Assembly (NCBI RefSeq): GCF_048898065.1
Contig: NZ_JBLWFI010000002.1
Span: 186,001-250,000, forward strand
DNA from: Tepidibacillus_B infernus
GTDB taxonomy: Bacteria; Bacillota; Bacilli; Tepidibacillales; Tepidibacillaceae
Reading direction: 5' to 3'
Length of the DNA stretch: 64,000 nucleotides
Part shown: in pieces, positions 36,259 to 44,490 of the stretch
Numbering within the stretch: position 1 is the stretch's first letter
How the letters are laid out: each line of letters opens with the position of its first letter
Program-made: the position numbers and the translations under genes
The notes under the pieces: model-generated
The model's input: the letters and a program-made list of their open reading frames with translations, nothing else
Databases searched by the model: none
What the model was told of the DNA's origin: nothing

Positions 36259-37182
36259 ATGAGATTTGTAACTTTTCAACTAGGGCAAGAAACAAAACTA
36301 GGAGTCGTTAATGAGGAAGTTACAGAAGTGATTGATTTGCAGAGAGCTCAATCAGCTAAAGAGGTTAAACTTTTACCAACCTCTATGATAGAGGCGATAA
36401 CACTTGGAGATAGTTTTATTAAAGATGTAAATGAATTGTTAGAATGGGTAGAACTACAAGAAAATAGGAATTGGGTATATCAGCTAAATTCTGAAGAGGT
36501 TACATTGCTGGCTCCAATTCCTCGCCCGCCAAAGAATATATTCTGCTTAGGTAAAAACTATGCCGCCCATGCTTTGGAAATGGGCTCTGCTGATGAAATA
36601 CCAAAACATCCAATGGTATTTACAAAAGCAGCCACTTCCGTTAATGGTCCTTTTGCAGATATATGGAATCATTCAGACATCACGAGTGCATTAGATTATG
36701 AAGGTGAATTAGCTGTTGTTATTGGGAAAAAGGGAAGTAAAATATCCAAGGAAGAAGCATTTGATTATGTTTTTGGTTATACAATGATCAATGACATTAC
36801 AGCACGTGATTTACAAAAACGTCACAAGCAATTCTTTTTAGGAAAAAGTTTGGATACGGCTTGTCCTATGGGACCATTTATTGCCTATAAATCTTTAATA
36901 ATAGACCCTAATAATTTACATATTGAAACCCGTGTTAATGGTGAAGTTCGTCAGTCAGCTAATACCGAACAACTTATTTTTGACATCCCAACAATCATTT
37001 CAACTATCTCACAGGGAACAACTCTTGAGCCGGGAGATGTAATTGCAACCGGAACGCCAGCGGGTGTTGGAGAGGGATTCACCCCTCCACGATATTTAAA
37101 AGCTAATGATATTGTTGAAATACACGTGGAAGGTTTAGGATGGTTACGGAATAAGATTATAGAATCCAGTAATAGATTATAG
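36259..37182 (+). CDS. Fumarylacetoacetate hydrolase-family protein
   Basis: This 307-residue protein has an N-terminal lid-like domain (1-85) and a C-terminal FAH domain starting at PIPRPPKNIFCLGKNYAAHA. Metal-binding and active-site blocks are LDYEGELAVVIGKKG, NDITARDLQ and GTPAGVG. The domain layout is that of YisK- or YcgM-type enzymes acting on beta-keto acids (oxaloacetate decarboxylase or acylpyruvase). It lies 172 bp after the oxidase genes on the same strand and may process a keto-acid product; this link is inferred. Confidence 0.88.
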   Translation: MRFVTFQLGQETKLGVVNEEVTEVIDLQRAQSAKEVKLLPTSMIEAITLGDSFIKDVNELLEWVELQENRNWVYQLNSEEVTLLAPIPRPPKNIFCLGKNYAAHALEMGSADEIPKHPMVFTKAATSVNGPFADIWNHSDITSALDYEGELAVVIGKKGSKISKEEAFDYVFGYTMINDITARDLQKRHKQFFLGKSLDTACPMGPFIAYKSLIIDPNNLHIETRVNGEVRQSANTEQLIFDIPTIISTISQGTTLEPGDVIATGTPAGVGEGFTPPRYLKANDIVEIHVEGLGWLRNKIIESSNRL

Positions 37183-37185
37183 AGT

Positions 37186-37206
37186 ATAACCCCATTTTGG
37201 GGTTAT
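37186..37206. terminator. Perfect 9-bp hairpin between FAH and AEC genes
   Basis: ATAACCCCA (37186-37194) pairs exactly with TGGGGTTAT (37198-37206) across TTT, between convergent genes. The T-run is weak. Confidence 0.65.
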
Positions 37207-37248
37207 TGTGTTTAACCCTGTACATTTGGATTAAGAGTATCATTTTTT

Positions 37249-38172
37249 TCACAAAAATAATCTTACTAAATAGATTACCATCGTAACTGTTAATGAACTA
37301 AATAAAGTACTAAGTAATACGACCTGTGCCGCATATTCAGGTTCATTGTTATATTCCTGAGCAATAATTGCACTATTTACTGCTGTGGGCATTGATGCGG
37401 ATAATATCATCGCTTGAGCCATTATCCCTTCAATATGAAACAACCAAATTATGACAAATGATATAGCTGGTCCGACTAATAAGCGGAAAAAAAGACTAAA
37501 AAAGATAGTTAGATTAATATATTGTATTTTCAAATTAGCAACCTGCGCACCTAATGTTAACAATGCAATCGCTATTAAAGCATCTGATATATAGTTAACT
37601 GGAACCAACACAAAGGATGGGACCTGTATATTTAAAACATTAAATAAAATTCCTAATGCCATAGCGTAAAAGACTGGCATTTTAAAGTAACTTAAAATCG
37701 TTTTAAGATTTCTACCGTTTACTGACTGTAAAGCAAATACTCCATATGAAAAAGTAAAGATATTTTGTAGTGTTAAAACAATAACTTGTATACTCATTGC
37801 AAAAGTATCATGCCGAAATACTAAATCATTAACTGGAACCCCATAGTTTCCAGAATTATAAAAAATGACACTATTGGAAAACGCCGTTCCCAAACCTTTT
37901 TCATGATGAAAGATTTTATTTACTAGCCAAGTCAGAAAATACAAAAAAGCTATTTGAAGAACAAAAAAGAGAAATATCTGTAAAAATAAATATAGTGAGA
38001 ATTCAACATTATATAGCTTAGTAAAGATAATAGATGGAACTAGATAATAAATATTAATTTTCGCTAATGTATATAAATCTAGTTGAAATTTCCGATGCAA
38101 CCAAAAGCCTAAAGAAATTAATATAAAAACTGGTAAAATGATATCGACAAGAATGGTAAAAAATTCATGCAT
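37249..38172 (-). CDS. AEC-family transporter
   Basis: This 307-residue membrane protein has about ten hydrophobic segments in the auxin-efflux-carrier/MleP pattern. The N-terminal half contains SNSVIFYNSGNYGVPV, and the C-terminal half AMILSASMPTAVNSAIIAQEY, both of which are the family's broken-helix motifs. AEC members move malate, malonate or other organic acids. It is convergent with the hydroxy-acid operon, which makes an organic acid a reasonable guess. AGAGGTC precedes the ATG. Confidence 0.88.
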   Translation of the reverse strand: MHEFFTILVDIILPVFILISLGFWLHRKFQLDLYTLAKINIYYLVPSIIFTKLYNVEFSLYLFLQIFLFFVLQIAFLYFLTWLVNKIFHHEKGLGTAFSNSVIFYNSGNYGVPVNDLVFRHDTFAMSIQVIVLTLQNIFTFSYGVFALQSVNGRNLKTILSYFKMPVFYAMALGILFNVLNIQVPSFVLVPVNYISDALIAIALLTLGAQVANLKIQYINLTIFFSLFFRLLVGPAISFVIIWLFHIEGIMAQAMILSASMPTAVNSAIIAQEYNNEPEYAAQVVLLSTLFSSLTVTMVIYLVRLFL

Positions 38173-38241
38173 CGTTTGACCTCTTTTCTATTCAGTTGAA
38201 CAGTTACCACGAAACCTCTAAGCGCCTCCAAAGAAGTTCAC

Positions 38242-38871
38242 TTATTTCAATTCAGTTAGAATGGTTTTCTCCACCTCTTCTAAACTTTTTTCATAAAAGA
38301 TTTCCCATTCAACACGTTGAGGTGCAGGAAGTAGTGAGACAGTTAAATCTATATCTACTTGTCTAAGCTGATTCTGTTTCCATTTTAAATAGCTATAATA
38401 AAGAAGACGAGTAGAGAAGATCGAGTATTCAAACCCTTTCGATAATAGCTCAATTTGTTTTTGTTCATTTTGTTGCTGTAGTAAAGGAACTTTAGCAAAA
38501 ATCCCTTCTAGTCTCAAAAAGGCTTGGTACAATAGGGATGGAACATGTAATGATTCTGTTTTAGGCTGTAAAAAATATTTAAAATAGGTTTGGCTTGCAA
38601 GATTCATATAGGCTTTATAATCTTCTACACGAAATTTCAGTCCACGCTCTAATGCTTTTGTTACGGATTGCTCGAGTGTCGTATAAAAAACATGATCTTC
38701 TATATGAGCATATAACGGTTTAATTCGTAACAATGATTTCATATAATAAAACTTCAACTGATCTTTTGCTTGATTACTATCTTCTAAGGATTTCTTCCAA
38801 AGCAGATGTATTTCTGAAGAAGTAAGTTCTTTTGTTTCATTGATTCTTTTTTCAATTTCCTGTATATTCAT
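38242..38871 (-). CDS. Protein of unknown function, helical
   Basis: This 209-residue, soluble, strongly helical and charged protein has many Tyr, Leu and Gln residues (FKYFLQPKTESLHVPSLL, LLYYSYLKWKQNQLRQVD). No motif is recognised. There is no signal or membrane segment. AGAGGGG lies 8 nt before the ATG, and the codon use matches its neighbours. It lies 70 nt before the AEC gene on the same strand, but each appears to have its own ribosome site. Confidence 0.7.
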   Translation of the reverse strand: MNIQEIEKRINETKELTSSEIHLLWKKSLEDSNQAKDQLKFYYMKSLLRIKPLYAHIEDHVFYTTLEQSVTKALERGLKFRVEDYKAYMNLASQTYFKYFLQPKTESLHVPSLLYQAFLRLEGIFAKVPLLQQQNEQKQIELLSKGFEYSIFSTRLLYYSYLKWKQNQLRQVDIDLTVSLLPAPQRVEWEIFYEKSLEEVEKTILTELK

Positions 38872-39068
38872 GCAAATCCCCTCTTTTCTTTTCTATCCTT
38901 AATTTTAACATAATATGACAAAAACTTCATTCTGATATGATATTTAGTAAAAGTTGAGGTGGGGGATTTTATCAGTCCAATATTCCTGTAAATACGGTCA
39001 TTGGAGCAGACTGCAAAATTAGTTTATGCCTATGTTTTATCACCAGATATGGTAGAGTGAAAAGAAAC

Positions 39069-39098
39069 AGGTGCATTCCTATTGGGGAAATGCACCTC
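39069..39098 (-). terminator. Hairpin downstream of the AGCS gene
   Basis: AGGTGCATT and AATGCACCT form a 9-bp stem with CCTATTGGGG in the loop, about 60 bp after the symporter stop. The remaining 287-bp spacer (38872-39158) shows no complete gene. Confidence 0.6.
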
Positions 39099-39158
39099 TT
39101 TAAACTTTCTCTTACTTACTCCATCCCCTTATTTTTCTAGACCTGAAAGTAAATTAAA

Positions 39159-40526
39159 TTAACCTGAAAAAGTGGAGGTTTGCTTTTCTAGTTCTAATCT
39201 ACGTTGCTCTTGGAAACGTTTTGTTTCCGCTACGACAATACCAGATAAGCCTAGAAGACCAATTAAGTTTGGAACAGCCATCATTCCATTTAGCACGTCA
39301 GCAATATCCCAAACAGTTTTTAATTCAAAGGTGGTTCCAATAAAGACTGCAATGGTGAAAACCAAACGATAGAAAAATACAGATTTTGCACCAAATAGAT
39401 ATTCGAAACTCTTCTCACCATAATAAGCCCAACCAAGAATCGTGGAATAAGCAAATAAAATAATTCCGATGGAAACAATCCATTGACCTATATTGGGTAA
39501 GAATTGCTCAAAGGCTCTAACAGTAAGTTCAGCAGCTTGAGGGTTACTTAAATCAACCCCGGCATATAGACCACTCATAACAAGTACAATCCCTGTTATA
39601 CTTGCAACAACAATCGTATCTAAGAAGGTCCCTGTCATCGATACAAGTGCCTGACGACCTGGCATATCTGTTTTTGCTGCAGCCGCAGCAATTGGTGCTG
39701 ATCCCAATCCAGCCTCATTAGAGAAAACTCCTCTTGCCACTCCGTAACGAATAACAGCTCCAAGAGCACCACCTACAGCAGCTTGGCCCGTAAAAGCATT
39801 TCCGAAAATAAGGCCAAGAGCACCTGGCACCTTGTCAAGATTTAAGAAAATAATAATTAATCCTCCTAAAACATAAAAAACAGCCATGAATGGAACGAGA
39901 TAAGAGGTAACTTTACCAATACTTTTGATACCACCTAAAAGAACTAAGCCAGTAAAAATCATAAGAATAATTCCAGTAATCCAAGGAGTTAATCCTGTGC
40001 TTTCTTGAACAGCTAAAGCAACAGAGTTAGATTGAACCATATTACCAATACCAAATGCAGCAAAGGAAGCAAATAGCGCAAATAGTACACCTAACCATTT
40101 CCAGCCTAAGCCTTTCTCGATATAGTACATTGGTCCGCCAGCCATCTCACCTCTTGCATCAATTGTCCGATATTTTACTGCAAGAATGGCTTCTGCATAC
40201 TTGGTTGCCATACCAAAGATCGCTGTGACCCACATCCAAAAGACAGCTCCAGGTCCACCAAAGATAACAGCTGTTGCTACACCAGCAATGTTACCTGTGC
40301 CAATCGTAGCAGCTAAAGCGGTCATTAATGCGGCAAAGTGGGAAATATCTCCCTCTGATTGATCATCTTGATTTTTAGAGAAAGCAAGTTTTAGGGCATA
40401 AGGTAATTGAGAAAATTGCATGAATTTTAAACGAAGAGAAAGAAAAATACCAGTTCCGACAAGAAGAATCAACATCGGAGGACCCCAGACAATGTCACCG
40501 AGTGTGCCAATTAAGTCTTTTAACAT
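39159..40526 (-). CDS. Sodium:alanine symporter (AGCS family)
   Basis: This 455-residue membrane protein imports alanine or glycine with Na+ or H+. The AGCS signature is clear: AALAATIGTGNIAGVATAV, AEAILAVKYR, EMAGGPMYYIEKGLG, VARGVFSNEAGLGSAPIAAAAA, and SIGIILFAYSTILGWAYYGEK. The ATG at 40524-40526 has GAGAGGTG upstream, so I exclude a longer reading that would run across the N gap. It is monocistronic. Confidence 0.95.
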   Translation of the reverse strand: MLKDLIGTLGDIVWGPPMLILLVGTGIFLSLRLKFMQFSQLPYALKLAFSKNQDDQSEGDISHFAALMTALAATIGTGNIAGVATAVIFGGPGAVFWMWVTAIFGMATKYAEAILAVKYRTIDARGEMAGGPMYYIEKGLGWKWLGVLFALFASFAAFGIGNMVQSNSVALAVQESTGLTPWITGIILMIFTGLVLLGGIKSIGKVTSYLVPFMAVFYVLGGLIIIFLNLDKVPGALGLIFGNAFTGQAAVGGALGAVIRYGVARGVFSNEAGLGSAPIAAAAAKTDMPGRQALVSMTGTFLDTIVVASITGIVLVMSGLYAGVDLSNPQAAELTVRAFEQFLPNIGQWIVSIGIILFAYSTILGWAYYGEKSFEYLFGAKSVFFYRLVFTIAVFIGTTFELKTVWDIADVLNGMMAVPNLIGLLGLSGIVVAETKRFQEQRRLELEKQTSTFSG

Positions 40527-40554
40527 AACATCACCTCTCAAAATAATTTTTATA

Positions 40555-40564
40555 NNNNNNNNNN
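40555..40564. other. Assembly gap (10 N)
   Basis: There are ten Ns in the 313-bp spacer before the AGCS gene. The rest of that spacer (40565-40839) is AT-rich; I see a TATAAT box around 40794 but no other recognised element. Confidence 0.99.
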
Positions 40565-40839
40565 TTATACTTTTATATTTATTCATTCATTTTACACAAA
40601 AAATATCCTTTAGTAAATTAAATTATTCAAGAAATTTCAATGAAAAAAATACTTTTGTAAAATAAATGAGAACAATGCTTAAGAATTAAAAATAGTAAAT
40701 TCGCCCTAAATTTATGTGTATGTACGAAAAATATGGTACTTATGGCCTCTTTTTTTAGTTAACATGTAGAGTGAAAATGTTTCCCCTTTCATATATAATC
40801 TAAGCAGTTATGGATAATATTGGAGAGGATGAATGTAAA

Positions 40840-41697
40840 GTGAGTAATGACATCATGAGTGTACAAGAGGGATTTTATGATGAGATTGTCCAAATCCTTC
40901 ATGAGGAAACAGGCCAACATGTGAATGTAATGGGAGAAGGTGGAGTGATTATCTCATCTACAAGACCAGAACGTATTGGCACCATTCATGAAAGTGCAAG
41001 ACAAATCATGTTAGGAATGATCAATGAAGCGTTGGTAACAGAGGAAGAAGCTGCAAAGTTAGAAGGTGTTCGTGCAGGATGCAATCTACCAATTGAATAT
41101 CAAGGGAAACGGATTGGGGTCATCGGAATGACTGGTGATCCACAGATGATGAAACCGATCGTTCGCGTTGCCGTTCGTACAGTAATCTTATGGATAAAGA
41201 ATAATGAACATCAAATAAAACAGCAAAAAGCTGCAGAAAATGTCTATGGCCAATTACAAAATATGGCTGCCACGATTGAAGAATTAGCTGCTAGTTCCGA
41301 AGATTTTGCTGTTACAAGCAAATCTACTTCAGCCGAAGTAATCAATGCAGGGGATCAAGTAAAAGAAGTAACCACCGCTTTGAAATTAATTAAGGATATC
41401 GCCTCGCAAAGTAAATTGATTGGCCTTAATGCGGCAATTGAAGCAGCACGAGCTGGAGAAGCAGGCAGAGGATTTACAATCGTGGCCAATGAAATACGAA
41501 AACTTGCAAGTAATAGTGAAGAATCTGTAAAACAAGTTCAAGAGATTTTAGTGCTTGTTCATCAGGCCTTTGCTAATATTCTTCAACAGGTACAGGTAAA
41601 TGAAAATAAGGCAAAGGAACAATCGATTGCCCTTCAAGAACTAGCAAAATATGTTGAAGAAGTAGAGGATATGATGGAAAACTTAGTGCAAGAGTGA
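40840..41697 (+). CDS. Soluble diacid-recognition / MCP signalling protein
   Basis: This 285-residue cytoplasmic protein joins two domains. Residues about 5-125 resemble the sugar-diacid recognition domain of CdaR (EGFYDEIVQILHEETG, then GCNLPIEYQGKRIGVIGMTG). Residues 140-275 are a short methyl-accepting chemotaxis signalling domain with the hairpin tip LIGLNAAIEAARAGEAGRGF. There is no transmembrane or HAMP region. The GTG at 40840 follows GGAGAGG; the upstream ATG at 40810 lacks a site. It would sense an internal carboxylate and signal to CheA, but no che genes are in view. Confidence 0.85.
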   Translation: MSNDIMSVQEGFYDEIVQILHEETGQHVNVMGEGGVIISSTRPERIGTIHESARQIMLGMINEALVTEEEAAKLEGVRAGCNLPIEYQGKRIGVIGMTGDPQMMKPIVRVAVRTVILWIKNNEHQIKQQKAAENVYGQLQNMAATIEELAASSEDFAVTSKSTSAEVINAGDQVKEVTTALKLIKDIASQSKLIGLNAAIEAARAGEAGRGFTIVANEIRKLASNSEESVKQVQEILVLVHQAFANILQQVQVNENKAKEQSIALQELAKYVEEVEDMMENLVQE

Positions 41698-41703
41698 ATA
41701 ATG

Positions 41704-41735
41704 ATAGACTCAATCGATGATTGGGTCTTTTTAAT
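41704..41735 (+). terminator. Terminator after the MCP-like gene
   Basis: AGACTCAATC pairs with GATTGGGTCT and is followed by TTTTTAATTTG. Confidence 0.85.
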
Positions 41736-41809
41736 TTGTTTTTTATTCAAAAATTGGGTATGATTAATTTTATAGTTTAATCATTTAAGGGAGAAAAGAG
41801 GTAAGCTAG

Positions 41810-42460
41810 TTGAAAAATATTTTAAAGATGAAGGAACCTGTAAACACTTGGACCCATTTCGTTTCCTTTATTGCGGCCATTGTTGGACTAGTCTTTTTAG
41901 TCATCCTATCTAGGGATAATCTTTCAAAACTTGTCATCATGACTATTTACGGGATAAGTGTAATTTTGCTTTATGGTGCAAGTTCTTTGTATCATTGGAT
42001 TAAAACAACACCTAAAAAAGAGTTGGTATTAAAAAAATTAGATCATGTAGCGATCTATATTTTAATTGCCGGATCTTACACTCCAGTCTTTTATTTCGGC
42101 TTAGAAGGGAAATGGAAGTGGGCAATGCTTATTTCAGTATGGGTACTCGCTATTATCGGTATCATACTAAAAATATGGTTTATCCACCTTCCTCGTTATG
42201 TATCTACAGCTTTTTATGTTTCTTTAGGCTGGATTGCCTTAGTTCCCTTATTTCAATTGATTGGCCAGCTTCCAACAGGAGCAATGGTACTTATGTTTGT
42301 TGGCGGGGTAGCTTATACGATTGGAGCTATTATTTATGCAACCAAATGGCTAGATTTTTTCCCGAATCGATTTGGATTTCATGAGATTTTCCATATCTTC
42401 GTCGTAATAGGAAGTGTCGTTCACTTTTTTATGATGTTATTTTATATTATCCCTCTATAG
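41810..42460 (+). CDS. Hemolysin III / YqfA-like membrane protein
   Basis: This 216-residue protein has seven hydrophobic segments, belonging to the PAQR/hemolysin III family. Conserved pieces are EPVNTWTHFVSFIAAIVGL, SSLYHWI, LDHVAIYILIAGSYTPVFY, and GFHEIFHIFVVIGSVVHFF. These histidines and serines form the membrane metal site of the family. Most members are not proven hemolysins. It starts at TTG (41810) with AAGAGG 8 nt upstream. A hairpin terminator follows at 42482. Confidence 0.92.
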   Translation: MKNILKMKEPVNTWTHFVSFIAAIVGLVFLVILSRDNLSKLVIMTIYGISVILLYGASSLYHWIKTTPKKELVLKKLDHVAIYILIAGSYTPVFYFGLEGKWKWAMLISVWVLAIIGIILKIWFIHLPRYVSTAFYVSLGWIALVPLFQLIGQLPTGAMVLMFVGGVAYTIGAIIYATKWLDFFPNRFGFHEIFHIFVVIGSVVHFFMMLFYIIPL

Positions 42461-42481
42461 AATATAAAAATCTTCAAAATT

Positions 42482-42512
42482 AAACCCCATCTTAAAGGTG
42501 GGGTTTTTCATA
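42482..42512 (+). terminator. Terminator after the hemolysin III gene
   Basis: AAACCCCA pairs with TGGGGTTT in a near-perfect hairpin, ending in a T-run. Confidence 0.9.
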
Positions 42513-42554
42513 TACAGCATACACAGCACGAGCATACATAAAAAATAGGGTTTA

Positions 42555-42734
42555 CTAAAGGATCGTATTTACCTGATCAATCGTATAATCAACATTTTCA
42601 ATTATATTTTCGTTGAGTAGTTTCTCTAATAATTCTTCCGCGTGTTCCTTCGTATTAAATCCTTGGATAATATCCCTGCTTATCAATTTATCGCCTTTTT
42701 TATTTTTGTACACATCTTTATATACTACCCACAT
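42555..42734 (-). CDS. Small protein of unknown function
   Basis: This 59-residue protein starts MWVVYKDVYKNKKGDKLI, and the ATG has AAAGGAGG 7 nt upstream. It is charged and small with no motif recognised. The alternating VYKDVY and KLISRDIIQGF pattern, followed by helices and ending VDYTIDQVNTIL, suggests an alpha/beta fold. It is alone on its strand, between two plus-strand genes. Confidence 0.65.
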   Translation of the reverse strand: MWVVYKDVYKNKKGDKLISRDIIQGFNTKEHAEELLEKLLNENIIENVDYTIDQVNTIL

Positions 42735-42881
42735 GATAATTCCTCCTTTTCTAAGATAATTTCTCACTTTTATTGTATATGTTTAAACATGTAAATTCAA
42801 CTAACTATTTAAAATTTTAAAAAAATTGGGACTATATTATTTTCAATATTTATATACTAAAAAACTTATTATACTTTTTTG

Positions 42882-42910
42882 TTGACTTTATTTAATAATT
42901 ATTGCATAAT
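42882..42910 (+). promoter_or_regulatory. Candidate sigma-A promoter of the superoxide dismutase gene
   Basis: TTGACT (42882-42887) and CATAAT (42905-42910) are 17 nt apart, 110 nt before the dismutase ATG. The spacer holds the AT-rich palindrome AATAATTATT, which is not a convincing PerR or Fur box. Confidence 0.6.
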
Positions 42911-43020
42911 AATACCAGAGGTAAGTTATGGCAAAATAATTGGATAGTTTAAGAAGTTTAGGAGAAATTAAGAGGTAGAGCAAATTCTACATACTTGTTT
43001 ATTTAAAAGGAGGAATTAAA

Positions 43021-43623
43021 ATGAAAAAACATGAATTACCTGCATTACCTTATGATTACAATGCTTTAGAACCTCATTATGATGAGCAAACTGTACGACT
43101 ACACCATGATATTCACCACAAAGGATATGTAGATGGGCTAAATAAAGCATTAGAAAAATTAGCAGAAGCTCGCCAAACAGGTGACTTTGCTTTAATTAAA
43201 CATTGGGAAAGAGAAGCTGCTTTTCATGGGTCAGGCCATTATTTACACAGCATTTTCTGGACGAATTTAACACCAAATGGCGGAGGAGAACCAACAGGTG
43301 CACTTGCAGAACAAATTCAACAAGACTTTGGTAGTTTTGAAGCATTTAAAAAGCAAATGGCTGCTGCAACGGTTGCAGTTGAAGGTTCTGGTTGGGGAAT
43401 CTTAGGTTGGGATCGTACCTCAGAACAATTAGTTATCCTTCAAGCTGAAAAGCATCAAGATTTGACGATTTGGGGAGTTATTCCTGTATTAGTGATGGAT
43501 GTTTGGGAACACGCATACTATTTAAAATATCAAAATAAGCGTGCGGCATTTGTTGATGCGTTGTGGAATATTATTAACTGGGCAGATGTAAGCAGACGTT
43601 TTGAAGAAGCTCGCGCAAAATAA
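43021..43623 (+). CDS. sod: Superoxide dismutase, Fe/Mn type
   Basis: This 200-residue enzyme removes superoxide in the cytoplasm. Metal ligands are visible in RLHHDIHH (His28), HGSGHYLHSIFW, and DVWEHAYYLKY (Asp and His). The FHGSGHYLHSIFWTNL and VEGSGWGILGWDR segments resemble Bacillus SodF-type rather than the main SodA, which suggests Fe, but the metal is not certain. A strong ribosome site (AAGGAGGA) and a hairpin terminator (43676-43705) frame it as a single gene. Confidence 0.93.
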   Translation: MKKHELPALPYDYNALEPHYDEQTVRLHHDIHHKGYVDGLNKALEKLAEARQTGDFALIKHWEREAAFHGSGHYLHSIFWTNLTPNGGGEPTGALAEQIQQDFGSFEAFKKQMAAATVAVEGSGWGILGWDRTSEQLVILQAEKHQDLTIWGVIPVLVMDVWEHAYYLKYQNKRAAFVDALWNIINWADVSRRFEEARAK

Positions 43624-43675
43624 TGATAGGGAAAAGGGTATATTTTAATCATATACGGTCTTTATGTATAAATGG

Positions 43676-43705
43676 TAAAAGCCTCGTGCGTATGCGAGGC
43701 TTTTA
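43676..43705. terminator. Terminator between sod and the lipoprotein gene
   Basis: TAAAAGCCTCG (43676-43686) pairs exactly with CGAGGCTTTTA (43695-43705). It is bidirectional, between convergent genes. Confidence 0.92.
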
Positions 43706-43708
43706 TAC

Positions 43709-44269
43709 TTATTTTATTGTTTTATTATCTAATAACCATTTGTCATCTACTTTTTTTACTGTATAAGTGATAGTTTTACCATTATCAGTAACGGTTAAAG
43801 TGGCTTGATCGCCCTCAACTGTAAACGTATCTTGTTCAGTTAAAGTGTGACTTGAAAGAATAAAATAGTCTTCAGGTAATTGTAAAGTAGGAACTTGTCC
43901 TAATGTTAGAACATCTTCCATTTTAACATAGTTACTTACTGCTTCGTTTGCGCCATTTTCAGTATAATATTGACTTAAAAACTTTTTTACATCATCAAGT
44001 GTTTTATATCTTGATTTAGCAACTAAATAACTTGTATCAGAACCCTCTGGTGTAAAATCTTCGAAAATAAGGGTTAATTTGTTTTCCGCTATAAGAATTG
44101 CAGATTGAACATTTGTTTTTTCCTTTTCAAGGTCTTGTGGTGTTTCAGCCGTTTGCCCAGCTTTGTTTTCTGGTTCTTCTTTTGATGCAGATGAACATCC
44201 TACTAGGGAAATAGACATAATTGTGATGAGTGATACGATCATTAAAATAAACCATTTACTTTTGTTCAC
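43709..44269 (-). CDS. Lipoprotein with possible IseA-like domain
   Basis: From a GTG at 44267-44269, with AGGAGG 9 nt upstream, a lipoprotein signal reads MNKSKWFILMIVSLITIM and then the lipobox SLVGC. The mature part is acidic at first (KEEPENKAGQTAETPQD). It then has a domain with SRYKTLDDVKKFLSQYYTEN and a C-terminal VKKVDDKWLLDNKTI, loosely reminiscent of the IseA family of autolysin inhibitors. That family call is weak; the lipoprotein call is strong. It would sit on the outer face of the membrane. Confidence 0.8.
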   Translation of the reverse strand: MNKSKWFILMIVSLITIMSISLVGCSSASKEEPENKAGQTAETPQDLEKEKTNVQSAILIAENKLTLIFEDFTPEGSDTSYLVAKSRYKTLDDVKKFLSQYYTENGANEAVSNYVKMEDVLTLGQVPTLQLPEDYFILSSHTLTEQDTFTVEGDQATLTVTDNGKTITYTVKKVDDKWLLDNKTIK

Positions 44270-44490
44270 TTGTAAAAGCCTCCTCATATCCCTTCGTGAT
44301 TTGTTATGATTGCAAAACAATGATCTTTATAAAATTATTTTGCAACAAGTTTTATGTTACAATAAATACCAAATAGTTTCAATAATGTTATGTAAAGTTA
44401 TATTAAGTTGCAAAATATAGAAAATTTTAATAATATCAGTATTTTAAAGATATAATATAGTAACGCTTTAGTTAAATAATAATAGTTATG

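Noticed and set aside
38945..39070. Remnant of a bactofilin-like gene (frame reading NIPVNTVIGADCKI)
   Set aside because: Only about 15 residues look suggestive, with no ribosome site and no continuation, so chance is likely.
40770..40790. cre site before the MCP-like gene (TGAAAATGTTTCCC)
   Set aside because: It has two mismatches, one in the central CG that CcpA needs, so it is weaker than the gltB and aspA sites.
42882..42915. PerR or Fur box in the sod promoter spacer
   Set aside because: AATAATTATT is palindromic but does not match the PerR box TTATAATnATTATAA or the Fur box in register; it could be plain AT-richness.
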